Below, one piece after another: positions 36,985 to 45,681 of a stretch of 58,354 nt of DNA (positions are counted from its first letter, which is position 1; the number at the start of each line of letters is the position of its first letter). The translations under genes were made by a program, and so were the position numbers. The notes under the pieces are model-generated. The model did not search any database. It saw only the letters and a list, made by a program, of their open reading frames with translations, and was not told where the DNA came from. Source of the DNA: an uncultured Erysipelotrichaceae bacterium (GTDB taxonomy: Bacteria; Bacillota_I; Bacilli_A; RF39; UBA660). The stretch spans positions 1 through 58,354 of the forward strand of contig CACZAH010000005.1 in assembly GCA_902779035.1 (NCBI GenBank). The letters are read 5' to 3'.

Positions 36985-39900
36985 TTAATTAACTAATGTA
37001 TAATTCATATCTACAATCTTTTTATCTAATATTGAATAAAGGTAAGTATAAACTTTCTTACCAGTAATACGCTCTATATAATTCTTATATCCTTCTAACT
37101 GTTTAATATAAGCAGTATCACTTGTATTCTTTAACTTATAATCAATTATATTAATATAGTTATCATACTCAAGCATTAAGTCAATAAAACCATGATATTC
37201 TATATTACCTAATACATATTTAAACTCATACTCTTTATATATCTTACAATTTAAATTATGCATTATATCACTATCTAAGAAGGCCTTAATAAACTCGATA
37301 TAATTCTTATCAATAATATTATAGTTAGGATTTTTAAAATCAATCATCTCAAGTATATAGTGTATCTTAGTTCCTAAATCAATATTCTTCTGTTCTTTCT
37401 TACTAATAACCTCTTTATTACTTTTAGAAAAATGTTTACTACCTAACTCATTATATGTAATATCTAACTCTTTATCTTTAATATAATCGTCAGTTTCAGT
37501 TATATATTTACTTATATCAGGATTAATTATATCTTTATAATTAGAATCAATATCAACATCTACATTCTTAATAGTACCCTCTATTACACTATATATAGAG
37601 TTAAGTATATCTAAAAAAGACATGTATTTAAGTTTAACAATATCATTAAATGGTTCTTCATTATACTTAAGACTAGTTACTATAATCATTTTCTCTCTAG
37701 CTCTAGTAAGTCCTACATAAAATAGTCTAATTTTTTCCGATATCTCTTCTTTTATATAATTATCACGAACTAACTCTTTAACAAATGTATCATTAATACT
37801 ATCAGTAAATATAGGTAGTATCATACCATACTTATCATAATAAAATAGTGTTTCTTTTAAATCTCTAATATTAAACTTTTTATGCATTCCTGTGTAGTAG
37901 CACACCGGAAACTCTAACCCTTTAGATTTATGAATATTCATAATCTTAACAGAATCACCACTATCAGTATTAAGAGAATACTTTATCTCAGTCTTATCTA
38001 TATTATTTAAATAATTTATAAACTCATTGTTACTATAACCTAAGTTATCTAAATTACGAGCTATATCTGATAAATAATAGATTCTAACTATAGTATCATT
38101 AATACTTCCTACTTTAATAGTTTTATTATATATATCAAATACTTCTACTACTCTATTTAATAATTCAATATTATTTATATTATCTAACTCATAACTAATA
38201 GCCTGACACTTTTTAAATATAGTACTTTCAAATATCTTATTATCTTTAATAGTATTAAATATCTCATTATCACTAATAGAAAATAAATAACTTCTAGCTA
38301 TACTTACATAATAATATCTAAACTCTCTATCGTATTTTTTATTCTTAATCTTATTTATTAGATTTAATATATTTTTAATAAGAATAATATCCGTACCATC
38401 AGATAGTACATTATCCATATACATAACAAGAGGTATATTTAAATACTCAAATATCTGTTTATACTTTAAAAACTCAGTATTCCTATCCATAATAATACAT
38501 ATATCACTATAAGTAATATCACGCATCTTAAAAGTCTTCTTATCCATTACTTGATATTTATTATCTATCTTATTCTTAATATCACGAGCAGTTATAAATA
38601 TTTCTGCTTCTTCTTTAGTATAAGACTTATCCTCACTCTCTTCATAATTAAGTATAGTTAAGTAATTACTAGGATCTATATTATAAGCAGTATTACCAAA
38701 TACCATTTGATGAGACTTAATATAATCTGCTCCACCTATATCTAAACTCATTACTTTATTAAATATATCATTAATCGCATCTAATACTTCTTTACGGGAT
38801 CTAAAATTCTTAAGTAAATCAATCTTATATCCTCCATTATTATCCTGATAGTTAATATACTTCTCTTTAAATATATTAGGATTAGCATTTCTAAAACGAT
38901 ATATAGATTGTTTAATATCCCCTACCATATATACATTATTATTGCTTATTAGATTAATAAAAGTTTCCTGTAAGTCACTAGTATCCTGATACTCATCTAC
39001 CATAATCTCGTTATAGTAGTTCTTTAACTCTTCTCTAATACTAGGATTATCACGAACTACTTTTATTGCCATCTTAGCTATATCTATAAATTCATAAGAA
39101 TTATTATCACTTTTAAATTTATTAATTCTACTATCTAACTTATTAATAATCTCAATTATAATACTTGCATAATCTCTAGTATCTAATAACTCATCTAAGT
39201 TATAACTACATAATCTTTTAATCTCTTTAATTAAATCACTAATATTATTCTTATACTTCTTAGTTAAATCATCAGCTTTAGAAAGCCTAGGTAATTTAAT
39301 ATCAATATTATTATTAATATCTTCTATAGTCTTAGACATAAGTAATGGATTTAAAACTTCAGTAATCTTATCATAATAAGTTCCATCACAGTAACTCATT
39401 AAATAATTTAAATTATACTTAATCTCTTTAATCTTATTTAATAGTAATTCTAAGTAATCATTTTTTAATATATTAATATTAGTATCATGATAATACTCAC
39501 TAATATAATTATCTAAATACTCTTTCTTATCAATCTTTAAATCTAAGCTATTACTAATCTTAATAATAGAATTGATTAAATCTTTATCATCCTTAAAACA
39601 ATAATCATTAACTAATTTAGTAAATAATTCATTAGGATTACTATAATACTCATTAAATATATCATTCATAATCTCTAACTTCTTAATATTAATAATAGAA
39701 GAATCAATAATACTTATATTCTTACTAATATTAAGTAAATAACTATACTTCTTAACTATATATAATGAATAAGAATCAAAAGTAGTAATAAAAGATGCAT
39801 CAATTAAATCAAGTTGTCTATCTAATTTATTAGATATTATCTTATCCCTAATTCTACCCTTCATCTCTTTAGCAGCCTCTTTAGTAAAAGTTAGAATAAG

Positions 39901-40050
39901 TAACTTATCTATATCAACACCATCATTTAATTTACGTATAACTCTTTCCGATAATACAGCAGTCTTACCTGATCCAGCTCCCGCACTAACTATAATAGAA
40001 GTCTTATCTTTATCAATAGCAAGTTGTTGGTCTAAAGTAAACTTAGGCAT
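36985..40050 (-). CDS. addA: ATP-dependent helicase/nuclease subunit A
   Basis: From ATG 40050 (SD AGGAGGTG) the protein is 1021 residues. UvrD-type helicase motifs are clear: Walker A SAGAGSGKTAV near 20, VDEYQDTSD, GDIKQSIYRFR, NIHKSKGLEFPV and FYVGLTRAREK. A C-terminal RecB-type nuclease follows with HGFIDLM and IIDYKLK. This is AddA of the AddAB double-strand-break repair complex, somewhat shorter than usual (about 1200). AddB, normally the gene just upstream, is not present: an insertion element lies directly upstream instead. Confidence 0.9.
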   Translation of the reverse strand: MPKFTLDQQLAIDKDKTSIIVSAGAGSGKTAVLSERVIRKLNDGVDIDKLLILTFTKEAAKEMKGRIRDKIISNKLDRQLDLIDASFITTFDSYSLYIVKKYSYLLNISKNISIIDSSIINIKKLEIMNDIFNEYYSNPNELFTKLVNDYCFKDDKDLINSIIKISNSLDLKIDKKEYLDNYISEYYHDTNINILKNDYLELLLNKIKEIKYNLNYLMSYCDGTYYDKITEVLNPLLMSKTIEDINNNIDIKLPRLSKADDLTKKYKNNISDLIKEIKRLCSYNLDELLDTRDYASIIIEIINKLDSRINKFKSDNNSYEFIDIAKMAIKVVRDNPSIREELKNYYNEIMVDEYQDTSDLQETFINLISNNNVYMVGDIKQSIYRFRNANPNIFKEKYINYQDNNGGYKIDLLKNFRSRKEVLDAINDIFNKVMSLDIGGADYIKSHQMVFGNTAYNIDPSNYLTILNYEESEDKSYTKEEAEIFITARDIKNKIDNKYQVMDKKTFKMRDITYSDICIIMDRNTEFLKYKQIFEYLNIPLVMYMDNVLSDGTDIILIKNILNLINKIKNKKYDREFRYYYVSIARSYLFSISDNEIFNTIKDNKIFESTIFKKCQAISYELDNINNIELLNRVVEVFDIYNKTIKVGSINDTIVRIYYLSDIARNLDNLGYSNNEFINYLNNIDKTEIKYSLNTDSGDSVKIMNIHKSKGLEFPVCYYTGMHKKFNIRDLKETLFYYDKYGMILPIFTDSINDTFVKELVRDNYIKEEISEKIRLFYVGLTRAREKMIIVTSLKYNEEPFNDIVKLKYMSFLDILNSIYSVIEGTIKNVDVDIDSNYKDIINPDISKYITETDDYIKDKELDITYNELGSKHFSKSNKEVISKKEQKNIDLGTKIHYILEMIDFKNPNYNIIDKNYIEFIKAFLDSDIMHNLNCKIYKEYEFKYVLGNIEYHGFIDLMLEYDNYINIIDYKLKNTSDTAYIKQLEGYKNYIERITGKKVYTYLYSILDKKIVDMNYTLVN

Positions 40051-40220
40051 ATAACACCTCCTAAACAATGTAATGTAATATAATTATACAATCTTATAAC
40101 CGGACAGTTTTTCATATAGAGCAAAATCGAGGATTTATACCCTCGACTCTTTTCATTGCTTATACGACATTTTTCTGCTAAAATATAAATAGAAAAAAAT
40201 AAAAGAAAGCAGGTTGTCGT

Positions 40221-41376
40221 ATGAATAAAGTATATAATAGTCAAGATGAAATTGCAAGTAATATCGTGGAACTTTTAAAAAAATGTGGAATTTTAAGAAA
40301 AACTTGTGCTTAAGATTATACCTTATATTATTATCGGAATGATTTCAGCTAGTTCTTCTGTTGCTTCTGATATTGCTGCCAAGTTAAAAGGAAGTTTTTC
40401 TTTAGTTCAGCATGATTCCGTTATCAGAAGAATAAAAAGATTTTTTACTAATAAACTTTTTAACCCCTATGATTTTTACGATAAAATCATAAGATTTGTT
40501 ATTTCTAATTATACTATAAAGCATAGTGATAAACGTGTACACATAGTTTTTGACCATATGTTTTCTCACGATAATTACACTGTTTTTATGATTACATTAA
40601 GAGTGGTGAAACTTGTGCATTCCGTTATGGTTTAGATGCTATAAAGGGAAAGATGAGCCTAAAGCATTGGATAAGGGAATGTTAAAAAAAGGAATCTCAT
40701 ATGCGTCATCACTATTTCCAGCTGACTATGACTTAATATTTCTTGCTGATAGATGGTTTAATTCAACTTTACTTCTTGATCATATTGATTCCTTAGGAAG
40801 AACCTATGTTGTTAGACTAAAAGGAAATATAAGGTGTTATGTTTATGATAAAAAAGAGGGGCATAAAATTTGGACAACTACTGGTAATTTATACGCTTAT
40901 GAAAACAAATCAGCATTCTATAATGATATTGAAATTACTAACAAGCAATTTAAAACAAATATCACAGTAAGTAAAAAGAAAGGTGTTAAAGAACCATGGA
41001 TTGTTGCCACAAATTGAGATACTAAAAGAGCTATTAAAGATTATGGTTATCGCTTTGGTGGAATAGAAACAGTATTTAAAAATCAAAAATCTAATGGTTT
41101 TTATTTAGAATCAACGGTTAAAGCTGATATCAAATATTTTGAATCAATGTATACTTTTGTCTATTTTCTGTACTTTTTCTTACAATATATGGAGCAAATT
41201 ATACTAAAAACTCCAAATGTTATAAAAACGTCAAAGTTACTACCCACAAATATATCAATGGAACTAAAACACGAGTTATGTCTTTGTTTAGCATAGGACT
41301 AATGTTATTTAATAAAGCAATAAATTCCCTGAAATACATTCGGATACCTTTCGCACTAAAATTGTACGATACCTAA
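40221..41376 (+). pseudogene. IS4-family DDE transposase, broken
   Basis: The gene can be followed through three frames. It begins MNKVYNSQDEIASNIVELL, shifts frame near 40306 into LKIIPYIIIGMISASS, shifts again near 40605-40613 into CIPLWFRCYKGKDEPK, meets an in-frame TGA after PWIVATN at about 41016, continues as DYGYRFGGIETVFKNQKSNG, and shifts a third time near 41160 to end in SLFSIGLMLFNKAI...YDT at 41376. The motifs are those of IS4-type DDE transposases. Three shifts and one stop make it inactive. Confidence 0.85.
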
Positions 41377-41474
41377 ATACTCACTTATACAATTGATGAA
41401 TGTTTTAAAAATTCAAAATTTGAATTCTTTTTGGCATGTGCATTTTTAAGTGTTACATGCATAATTAATGAAAC

Positions 41475-41521
41475 AAACCGTGAATATCGTCAACTACTGG
41501 ACGAATATATTCACGGTTTTT
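41475..41521 (+). terminator. terminator inside the IS4-like element
   Basis: AAACCGTGAATAT-CGTC pairs with GACG-ATATTCACGGTTT (two extra bases in the 3' arm), followed by T residues. Confidence 0.8.
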
Positions 41522-41606
41522 CCATCATTTATCCCCTAAATTACAACGGTTTTCTAAAACTGTCCGGTTATAAGTTAATGAGACCTTAATGAGACCAGAG
41601 CCCTGT

Positions 41607-42500
41607 TCATGCCGAGATTTCAGATTTAGAAAGTATTATAACTGGACGAACTTTGCCACCTAAATTGACATCATTGTAGGTCAAACGCCCATCATATACC
41701 ATATACCAAACTCTATTTGATGATCCGTTATATGAACTCATTGTCCAATATTGCAAACCATTATATAACCAATTTGGAACATTCTCACCTTTTGAATAAC
41801 TTGTTTCTGAATTTTTTATATATCCCAAATTTATTAGATCTTCTACCGTTATTAAGCGAACTTCTTCAGTTTCTGGTGCATTAACTACTTTCCAAGCATC
41901 TAATGTAGTTTTAATGTATGAACCATCATATTCGTTACTATTTGAATGATACATCATATTTCCAACTCCACCTCCAATCACATCAGCTCCAGGTGAATAC
42001 TCTATAATTTCATCAGAACTCAATGGCTCTTTTTTTAACAACTTAACATTCAATTGTTTAGAATCACTATTCTCTATTACATAATAATCAACACCATTAT
42101 ATGTTACTTCATCTCCTACTGAATATGTATCATATGTTACAACTTGTAATTTTCCATACTCATAATCACCTGTACTTCTTCCAGCAACAGTACATCCAGT
42201 TAAGTATACAGAGGAATCACTGTTTAACTGTGTAGTTTCACATACTACTTCATTACCACTATATTCAATTGTAAGTTGATCTATTGATGTTGGAAACCTT
42301 CCTGTATCTAGTAAATATGAAGCTATTGCTAGTTCTATAGATCTACCATATGCATCTACACTACGTCTATCTGCAGATATTCTAGCTTTTCTTATTATGT
42401 TCATTACAAGTGGAGTAACTATTAAAGCGATAATTGCCATTATTACTAATACTGCTATTAACTCTATCAGAGTAAAAGCATTTCTTTTTCTTTTAAACAT
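41607..42500 (-). CDS. pilin-like surface protein with C-terminal sensory/lectin-like domain
   Basis: The 297-residue protein starts KRKRNAFTLIELIAVLVIMA, a prepilin signal (cleavage before FTLIE) and the hydrophobic helix of type IV pilins/pseudopilins. After a linker, the C-terminal domain (about 125-297) contains VGDEVTYNGVDYYVI, then YWTMSSYNGSSNRVW...GGKVRPVIIL. This is a Trp/Gly-rich end reminiscent of C-type-lectin or FGE-like folds used for display and binding. It is the intact paralogue of 8420-9294. No pilus assembly genes lie nearby. SD GAAGGT. It lies 33 bases from the IS4-like element. Confidence 0.82.
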   Translation of the reverse strand: MFKRKRNAFTLIELIAVLVIMAIIALIVTPLVMNIIRKARISADRRSVDAYGRSIELAIASYLLDTGRFPTSIDQLTIEYSGNEVVCETTQLNSDSSVYLTGCTVAGRSTGDYEYGKLQVVTYDTYSVGDEVTYNGVDYYVIENSDSKQLNVKLLKKEPLSSDEIIEYSPGADVIGGGVGNMMYHSNSNEYDGSYIKTTLDAWKVVNAPETEEVRLITVEDLINLGYIKNSETSYSKGENVPNWLYNGLQYWTMSSYNGSSNRVWYMVYDGRLTYNDVNLGGKVRPVIILSKSEISA

Positions 42501-42540
42501 AAATTACCTTCTTTCTTATAATTTCATGGATTCTATTTTT

Positions 42541-42651
42541 AGTGTATACCATGATTACACTTTTATACACTCTACAATACTATCTTTCATCACCTTACCT
42601 TCTGATATTAGTTTACTAAAAAAAAAAAAAAAAGTCAACCCTATTTTGAAA
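42541..42651 (-). promoter_or_regulatory. conserved upstream element of pilin-like gene, copy B, with 16-base A run
   Basis: The same three blocks as at 9394-9487 occur: inverted repeat AGTGTA-9 bases-TACACT (42541-42561), TCACCTTACCTTCT (42590-42603) and GTCAACCC with TATTTTGAAAA (42634-42651). Between the last two is an uninterrupted run of 16 A (42618-42633). Read on the minus strand, TTGACT directly precedes this T run, and TAAACT follows at 17 bases. Confidence 0.5.
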
Positions 42652-42688
42652 ATTTGTTAACTTTTACAATTATCTTACCTAATTGTTA

Positions 42689-42716
42689 TTGACACATGTA
42701 TTATACGTGTTAAAAT
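42689..42716 (+). promoter_or_regulatory. promoter of small-peptide unit 1
   Basis: TTGACA (42689-42694) and TAAAAT (42711-42716), spacing 16. The predicted transcript begins at GGATATG, 42725. Confidence 0.7.
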
Positions 42717-42813
42717 ATTTATTCGGATATGTTTGAATTTCAGATGTTTTCCTTTCGTAAAAACAATTTGGCTTATGAAACAGTGGGTTTTGGTTACGAA
42801 AGGATGTGGTAGT

Positions 42814-42885
42814 ATGACTAAGAGAGAATTACGATTAGTAATAATCATTTTAGTTCTAATTATCATAATAATTTTAAGTAATTAG
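42814..42885 (+). CDS. 23-residue hydrophobic peptide, candidate type I toxin (unit 1)
   Basis: The peptide MTKRELRLVIIILVLIIIIILSN has a basic N-terminus and a single hydrophobic helix, the usual form of membrane-acting type I toxins. Its ribosome site AAGG is inside a perfect 10-base inverted repeat, CCTTTCGTAA (42751-42760) with TTACGAAAGG (42794-42803), which would hide it. The mRNA 5' end GGATATGTTTGA (42725-42736) can pair with TCAAACGTATCC (42955-42966) at the 3' end, and TTTCAGATGTTTTCC (42738-42752) with GGAAACGTCTGA (42935-42946). I recognise no named toxin family. A second, diverged unit follows. Confidence 0.7.
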   Translation: MTKRELRLVIIILVLIIIIILSN

Positions 42886-42966
42886 AAAAAACATCTGAAA
42901 CATTATAAGCCTGTTTCAGATGTCCCCACGTTAGGGAAACGTCTGACAACCACTTCAAACGTATCC
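42886..42966 (-). ncRNA. candidate antisense RNA of unit 1
   Basis: On the minus strand a TATAAT lies just upstream of the start GGATACG (complement of 42960-42966). The RNA would run about 80 bases to a near-ideal terminator: ACATCTGAAAC-loop-GTTTCAGATGT followed by TTTTTT (complement of 42885-42923). It would be fully complementary to the 3' part of the peptide mRNA. The -35 is poor (TGTATA at 17 bases) but is conserved in both units. Confidence 0.6.
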
Positions 42967-43073
42967 TTTTTTATTATATGAAGCATTGCTTCCTATATAC
43001 ATAATATCACAAAAATTAGATTTGTGCAAATAGAACTTGGAAAAAAATATTTAATTTTATTACATTAATTTAG

Positions 43074-43103
43074 TTGCACCATTCATCTATTTTGTGTTAT
43101 AAT
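43074..43103 (+). promoter_or_regulatory. promoter of small-peptide unit 2
   Basis: TTGCAC (43074-43079) and TATAAT (43098-43103), spacing 18. Transcription would begin at GGATACG, 43110. Confidence 0.7.
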
Positions 43104-43189
43104 GTACCCGGATACGTTTGAAATTCAGATGCTTCCTCCTATTATTATCAGGGGACTTTGGTCTAATCTTAATATATAGGAGGTACAAT

Positions 43190-43285
43190 ATGAAAAATAC
43201 TACCAGAGAAAAATTTCTGTGTGTTTTTATATTTCTATTATTAGTGATAATTATATTACTTGTAATAGTACTTATCAAAAGATAA
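43190..43285 (+). CDS. 31-residue hydrophobic peptide, candidate type I toxin (unit 2)
   Basis: The peptide opens MKNTTREKFLCVFIF and continues as one hydrophobic helix ending LIVIVLIKR-like with basic residues. It is preceded by a perfect AGGAGG (43178-43183), which is masked by CCTCCTAT (43135-43142) pairing with ATAGGAGG (43176-43183). As in unit 1, the mRNA 5' end GGATACGTTTGA (43110-43121) is perfectly complementary to its 3' end TCAAACGTATCC (43363-43374). ATTCAGATGCTTCC (43123-43136) pairs with GGAAGCGTCTGA. The peptide sequence differs from unit 1 while the RNA architecture is kept. Confidence 0.7.
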   Translation: MKNTTREKFLCVFIFLLLVIIILLVIVLIKR

Positions 43286-43374
43286 GCAAAGGCATCTGAT
43301 TCAACTATGTTGTTTCAGATGCCAACCACAAATTTAAATTGAGGAAGCGTCTGATTAACACATCAAACGTATCC
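43276..43374 (-). ncRNA. candidate antisense RNA of unit 2
   Basis: The same minus-strand TATAAT context as in unit 1 precedes GGATACG. A hairpin GGCATCTGA...TCAGATGCC (43291-43323) would end the RNA, followed on the minus strand by a weaker T-rich tract (TTTGCTTATCTTTT). It overlaps the 3' end of the peptide mRNA. Confidence 0.5.
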
Positions 43375-43467
43375 TTTTTTTATTATATGAAGCATTGCTT
43401 CCTATATACATAATATCACAAAATTTAGATTTGTGCAAATGAGTATCCAAAAATCCTGAATTTGATT

Positions 43468-43710
43468 TTATATCATTTTATCAATGTTCTTTGGTACTTT
43501 ATCATTTACTACCGCACTAATTATTTTATCTTCTTGCTCTTTAGTTACATTTCTACCTGTTACTTTAGATAATGTTTGTATTACCTCTCGAAGACTACCT
43601 TCATTTTTTAAGTCTGTTTCTTGTAACTTTTTAGCAAGTCCTAAAATAGTTTCCTTATTTACATTAGTTTTCTTTTCTACTCTATCAAAAAATCTATTAG
43701 AAAAAGCCAT
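43468..43710 (-). CDS. spoVIF: stage VI sporulation protein F
   Basis: The 80-residue protein matches the SpoVIF (YjcC) family over its full length: FFDRVEKKTNVNKETILGLA, then LREVIQTLSKVTGRNVTKEQ and IISAVVNDKVPKNID. In Bacillus SpoVIF is needed for proper spore coat assembly and GerE-dependent late gene expression in the mother cell. It has its own SD (GGAGGG) and lies beside the small-peptide units. Confidence 0.85.
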   Translation of the reverse strand: MAFSNRFFDRVEKKTNVNKETILGLAKKLQETDLKNEGSLREVIQTLSKVTGRNVTKEQEDKIISAVVNDKVPKNIDKMI

Positions 43711-43746
43711 ATACCCTCCTAAATTAATATATGACTTTTTATTATT

Positions 43747-44628
43747 TTAGTTACTTATTTCTAGTTTTAATATTTTATAATTATCAAGTAATTTATTATA
43801 TATAACTTCATCCTCAGTAGGTTCATAATTTGCTATCATATTGAAATTATTATACTCACCTGTTTTTATAGATTTAAATGCTTTACTAAATAAATCAGCA
43901 GTATCCTTATCATACATAACTTCAATTAAACTAAGTAAACTATTATATGTTCTAGAAGTTAATTCTTCTGGCTCACCAAAATATATAATCTTTTTACCAT
44001 TATCTTCTATCTTATAGAATATTAAATTACCTTTTGCTGATTGTGCATAACCATCACTAACTAACTTATCTTTAAATACTACAAAATCATCAGTATTAAA
44101 ATATACATCAGCTACGCTTCCAAGTTCAAACTTTTTATTAACTTTAAACTTATAGATATTATTCTCTTTATCAGAATATATTTCTATACCATTTCTTTTA
44201 ATATTCATCTTTGTATAATCTAAACTACCCAATATAGATGATATATACCCTTTATCATTGCCATTAACTTGTCCAATTGCATCAGCTACACTATATAATA
44301 ACTTACCTTTTAATAATATATTTTTATCTTTCTTAGGTATTGTATAAGTTAATATATTATTATCTAATGTTCCAACTAAATTATCATTAGTCTCGTCATT
44401 ACTAATATTTATAGTAATTGTATCATCAGTTGTTTTTACATCTAAATTATAATATCTACTAACTGATAAATAGTTCTCATCTTTCTTAATATGTTTAACC
44501 AATTTCTTTAATTTGAAATTAGAATGATTAAAATCAAATATAAGCATAACTATTAGTATTGTAAATAAGAATCCAGATAATCCTGATGATAGGACTAATA
44601 GCTTTCTTCTTAGTCTTTTACTACGCAC
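43747..44628 (-). CDS. membrane-anchored protein, function unknown
   Basis: The product has a basic N-terminus (RSKRLRRKLL), one membrane segment (about 12-34) and an extracytoplasmic domain of about 255 residues rich in beta-prone and charged stretches. GTG 44628 is preferred because AGGAG lies eight bases before it; an ATG seven codons earlier (44649) lacks such a site. I recognise no family. It is divergent from the VanY-like gene at 44728. Confidence 0.6.
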   Translation of the reverse strand: MRSKRLRRKLLVLSSGLSGFLFTILIVMLIFDFNHSNFKLKKLVKHIKKDENYLSVSRYYNLDVKTTDDTITINISNDETNDNLVGTLDNNILTYTIPKKDKNILLKGKLLYSVADAIGQVNGNDKGYISSILGSLDYTKMNIKRNGIEIYSDKENNIYKFKVNKKFELGSVADVYFNTDDFVVFKDKLVSDGYAQSAKGNLIFYKIEDNGKKIIYFGEPEELTSRTYNSLLSLIEVMYDKDTADLFSKAFKSIKTGEYNNFNMIANYEPTEDEVIYNKLLDNYKILKLEISN

Positions 44629-44727
44629 ATTACCAACTCCTATTATCATTATATAATAAATTTAAAAAAAATAATAGATAGTTGTTTAAATTTATTAAAA
44701 TTGGTTATAATAATTATAAGGTGAGTT

Positions 44728-45657
44728 ATGAAAAAGAAAGTATTATTAATAATTATTGGTATTATAGTTATAATTGGAAGTGTTAGTGGTGTTTTAGTAA
44801 TAAAACATATTAATTATACTAAGACATATGAGTATAAGTTTACTAAGATCGGTTATAGTAAGGAAGAAGTTAAATTATTAGAAAAGGAATTAAAGAATGA
44901 AGAATTAGATACACTATTAAATAGAAAATACAATAAGAATATAACTAAGTTTATTAAGGAGAAGTATTTTATATTTAACAACTTAGATGAGTATTTAAAG
45001 TATTTAAAAGATAATAAAGATAAAAATTTAACTGATGTTATAGCTATAGTAAACACTAATTCTAATAATGAGTTTTATAGTAATACTAAGAAAACAGATA
45101 TAAGTAAGAATGAACTTATGTTAGTTAATAAATATAACTATTTAACTAGTGATTATAATCCAGATGATTTAGAAGAATTATCTAATGTTTATGCATATGG
45201 TACTAATCAAATGCTAAGGCATGATGCATATAATGCTTTTATTGAGATGTGGAATAAAGCTAGTGAAGATGGATATAAGTTAATAGTTAATTCATCTTAT
45301 AGAAGTTATGAAGAACAAGAGAAGATTTATAATGATTATTCTAGTTGGTATGGGGATAATGATGCAGATAAGAAAGCTGCTCGCCCAGGATATTCAGAAC
45401 ATCAAACAGGTCTTGCTTTAGATATTCAATCATATTGTTCTGAAGAAAAAAAGTTTGATGAATGTCCAGAGTTTACATGGTTATCGAATAATGCATATAA
45501 ATATGGGTTTATTATAAGATATCCTAAAGATTTAGAACATATTACTGGATACAATTATGAATCTTGGCATTATAGATATGTAGGAGTAAAAGCTAGTACT
45601 TATATTCATGATAATAACATTTCTTTTGATGAATATTATGCTTATTTTATAAAATAA
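44728..45657 (+). CDS. VanY-type D-alanyl-D-alanine carboxypeptidase, membrane-anchored
   Basis: The 309-residue protein has an N-terminal membrane anchor (about 5-24). Its C-terminal M15B peptidase domain carries zinc ligands in SEHQTGLALDIQ (H and D) and SWHYRYVG (H). VanY enzymes trim the terminal D-Ala from peptidoglycan precursors outside the membrane. SD AAGGTGAG. A second, shorter homologue follows after 24 bases. No vancomycin-resistance regulators are adjacent, so a housekeeping wall role is more likely. Confidence 0.9.
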   Translation: MKKKVLLIIIGIIVIIGSVSGVLVIKHINYTKTYEYKFTKIGYSKEEVKLLEKELKNEELDTLLNRKYNKNITKFIKEKYFIFNNLDEYLKYLKDNKDKNLTDVIAIVNTNSNNEFYSNTKKTDISKNELMLVNKYNYLTSDYNPDDLEELSNVYAYGTNQMLRHDAYNAFIEMWNKASEDGYKLIVNSSYRSYEEQEKIYNDYSSWYGDNDADKKAARPGYSEHQTGLALDIQSYCSEEKKFDECPEFTWLSNNAYKYGFIIRYPKDLEHITGYNYESWHYRYVGVKASTYIHDNNISFDEYYAYFIK

Positions 45658-45681
45658 TTAATATCTTACATATAATATAAT

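Larger units (their letters stand above)
40093..41574. mobile_element. IS4-like insertion sequence, decayed
   Basis: The two ends are a perfect 19-base inverted repeat, CTTATAACCGGACAGTTTT (40093-40111) and its complement (41556-41574). If the element proper begins at CCGGACAG, both sides are flanked by TTATAA, which could be a short target duplication. As TTATAA is its own complement this cannot be decided. The single transposase gene inside is broken. It lies directly upstream of addA. Confidence 0.88.

Noticed and set aside
41010-41025. In-frame TGA after PWIVATN as possible tryptophan (Mycoplasma-type code)
   Set aside because: Many intact genes here end in TGA and use TGG for tryptophan; the transposase also has three frameshifts, so this is a nonsense mutation.
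41607-42500. Diversity-generating retroelement target (C-type-lectin-like end)
   Set aside because: No reverse transcriptase and no template repeat with adenine-specific differences is present in the window.
42675-43278. Minus-strand reading frames opposite the two small peptides as protein genes
   Set aside because: They lack ribosome sites and mirror the structured repeats; the plus-strand peptides have promoters and ribosome sites.
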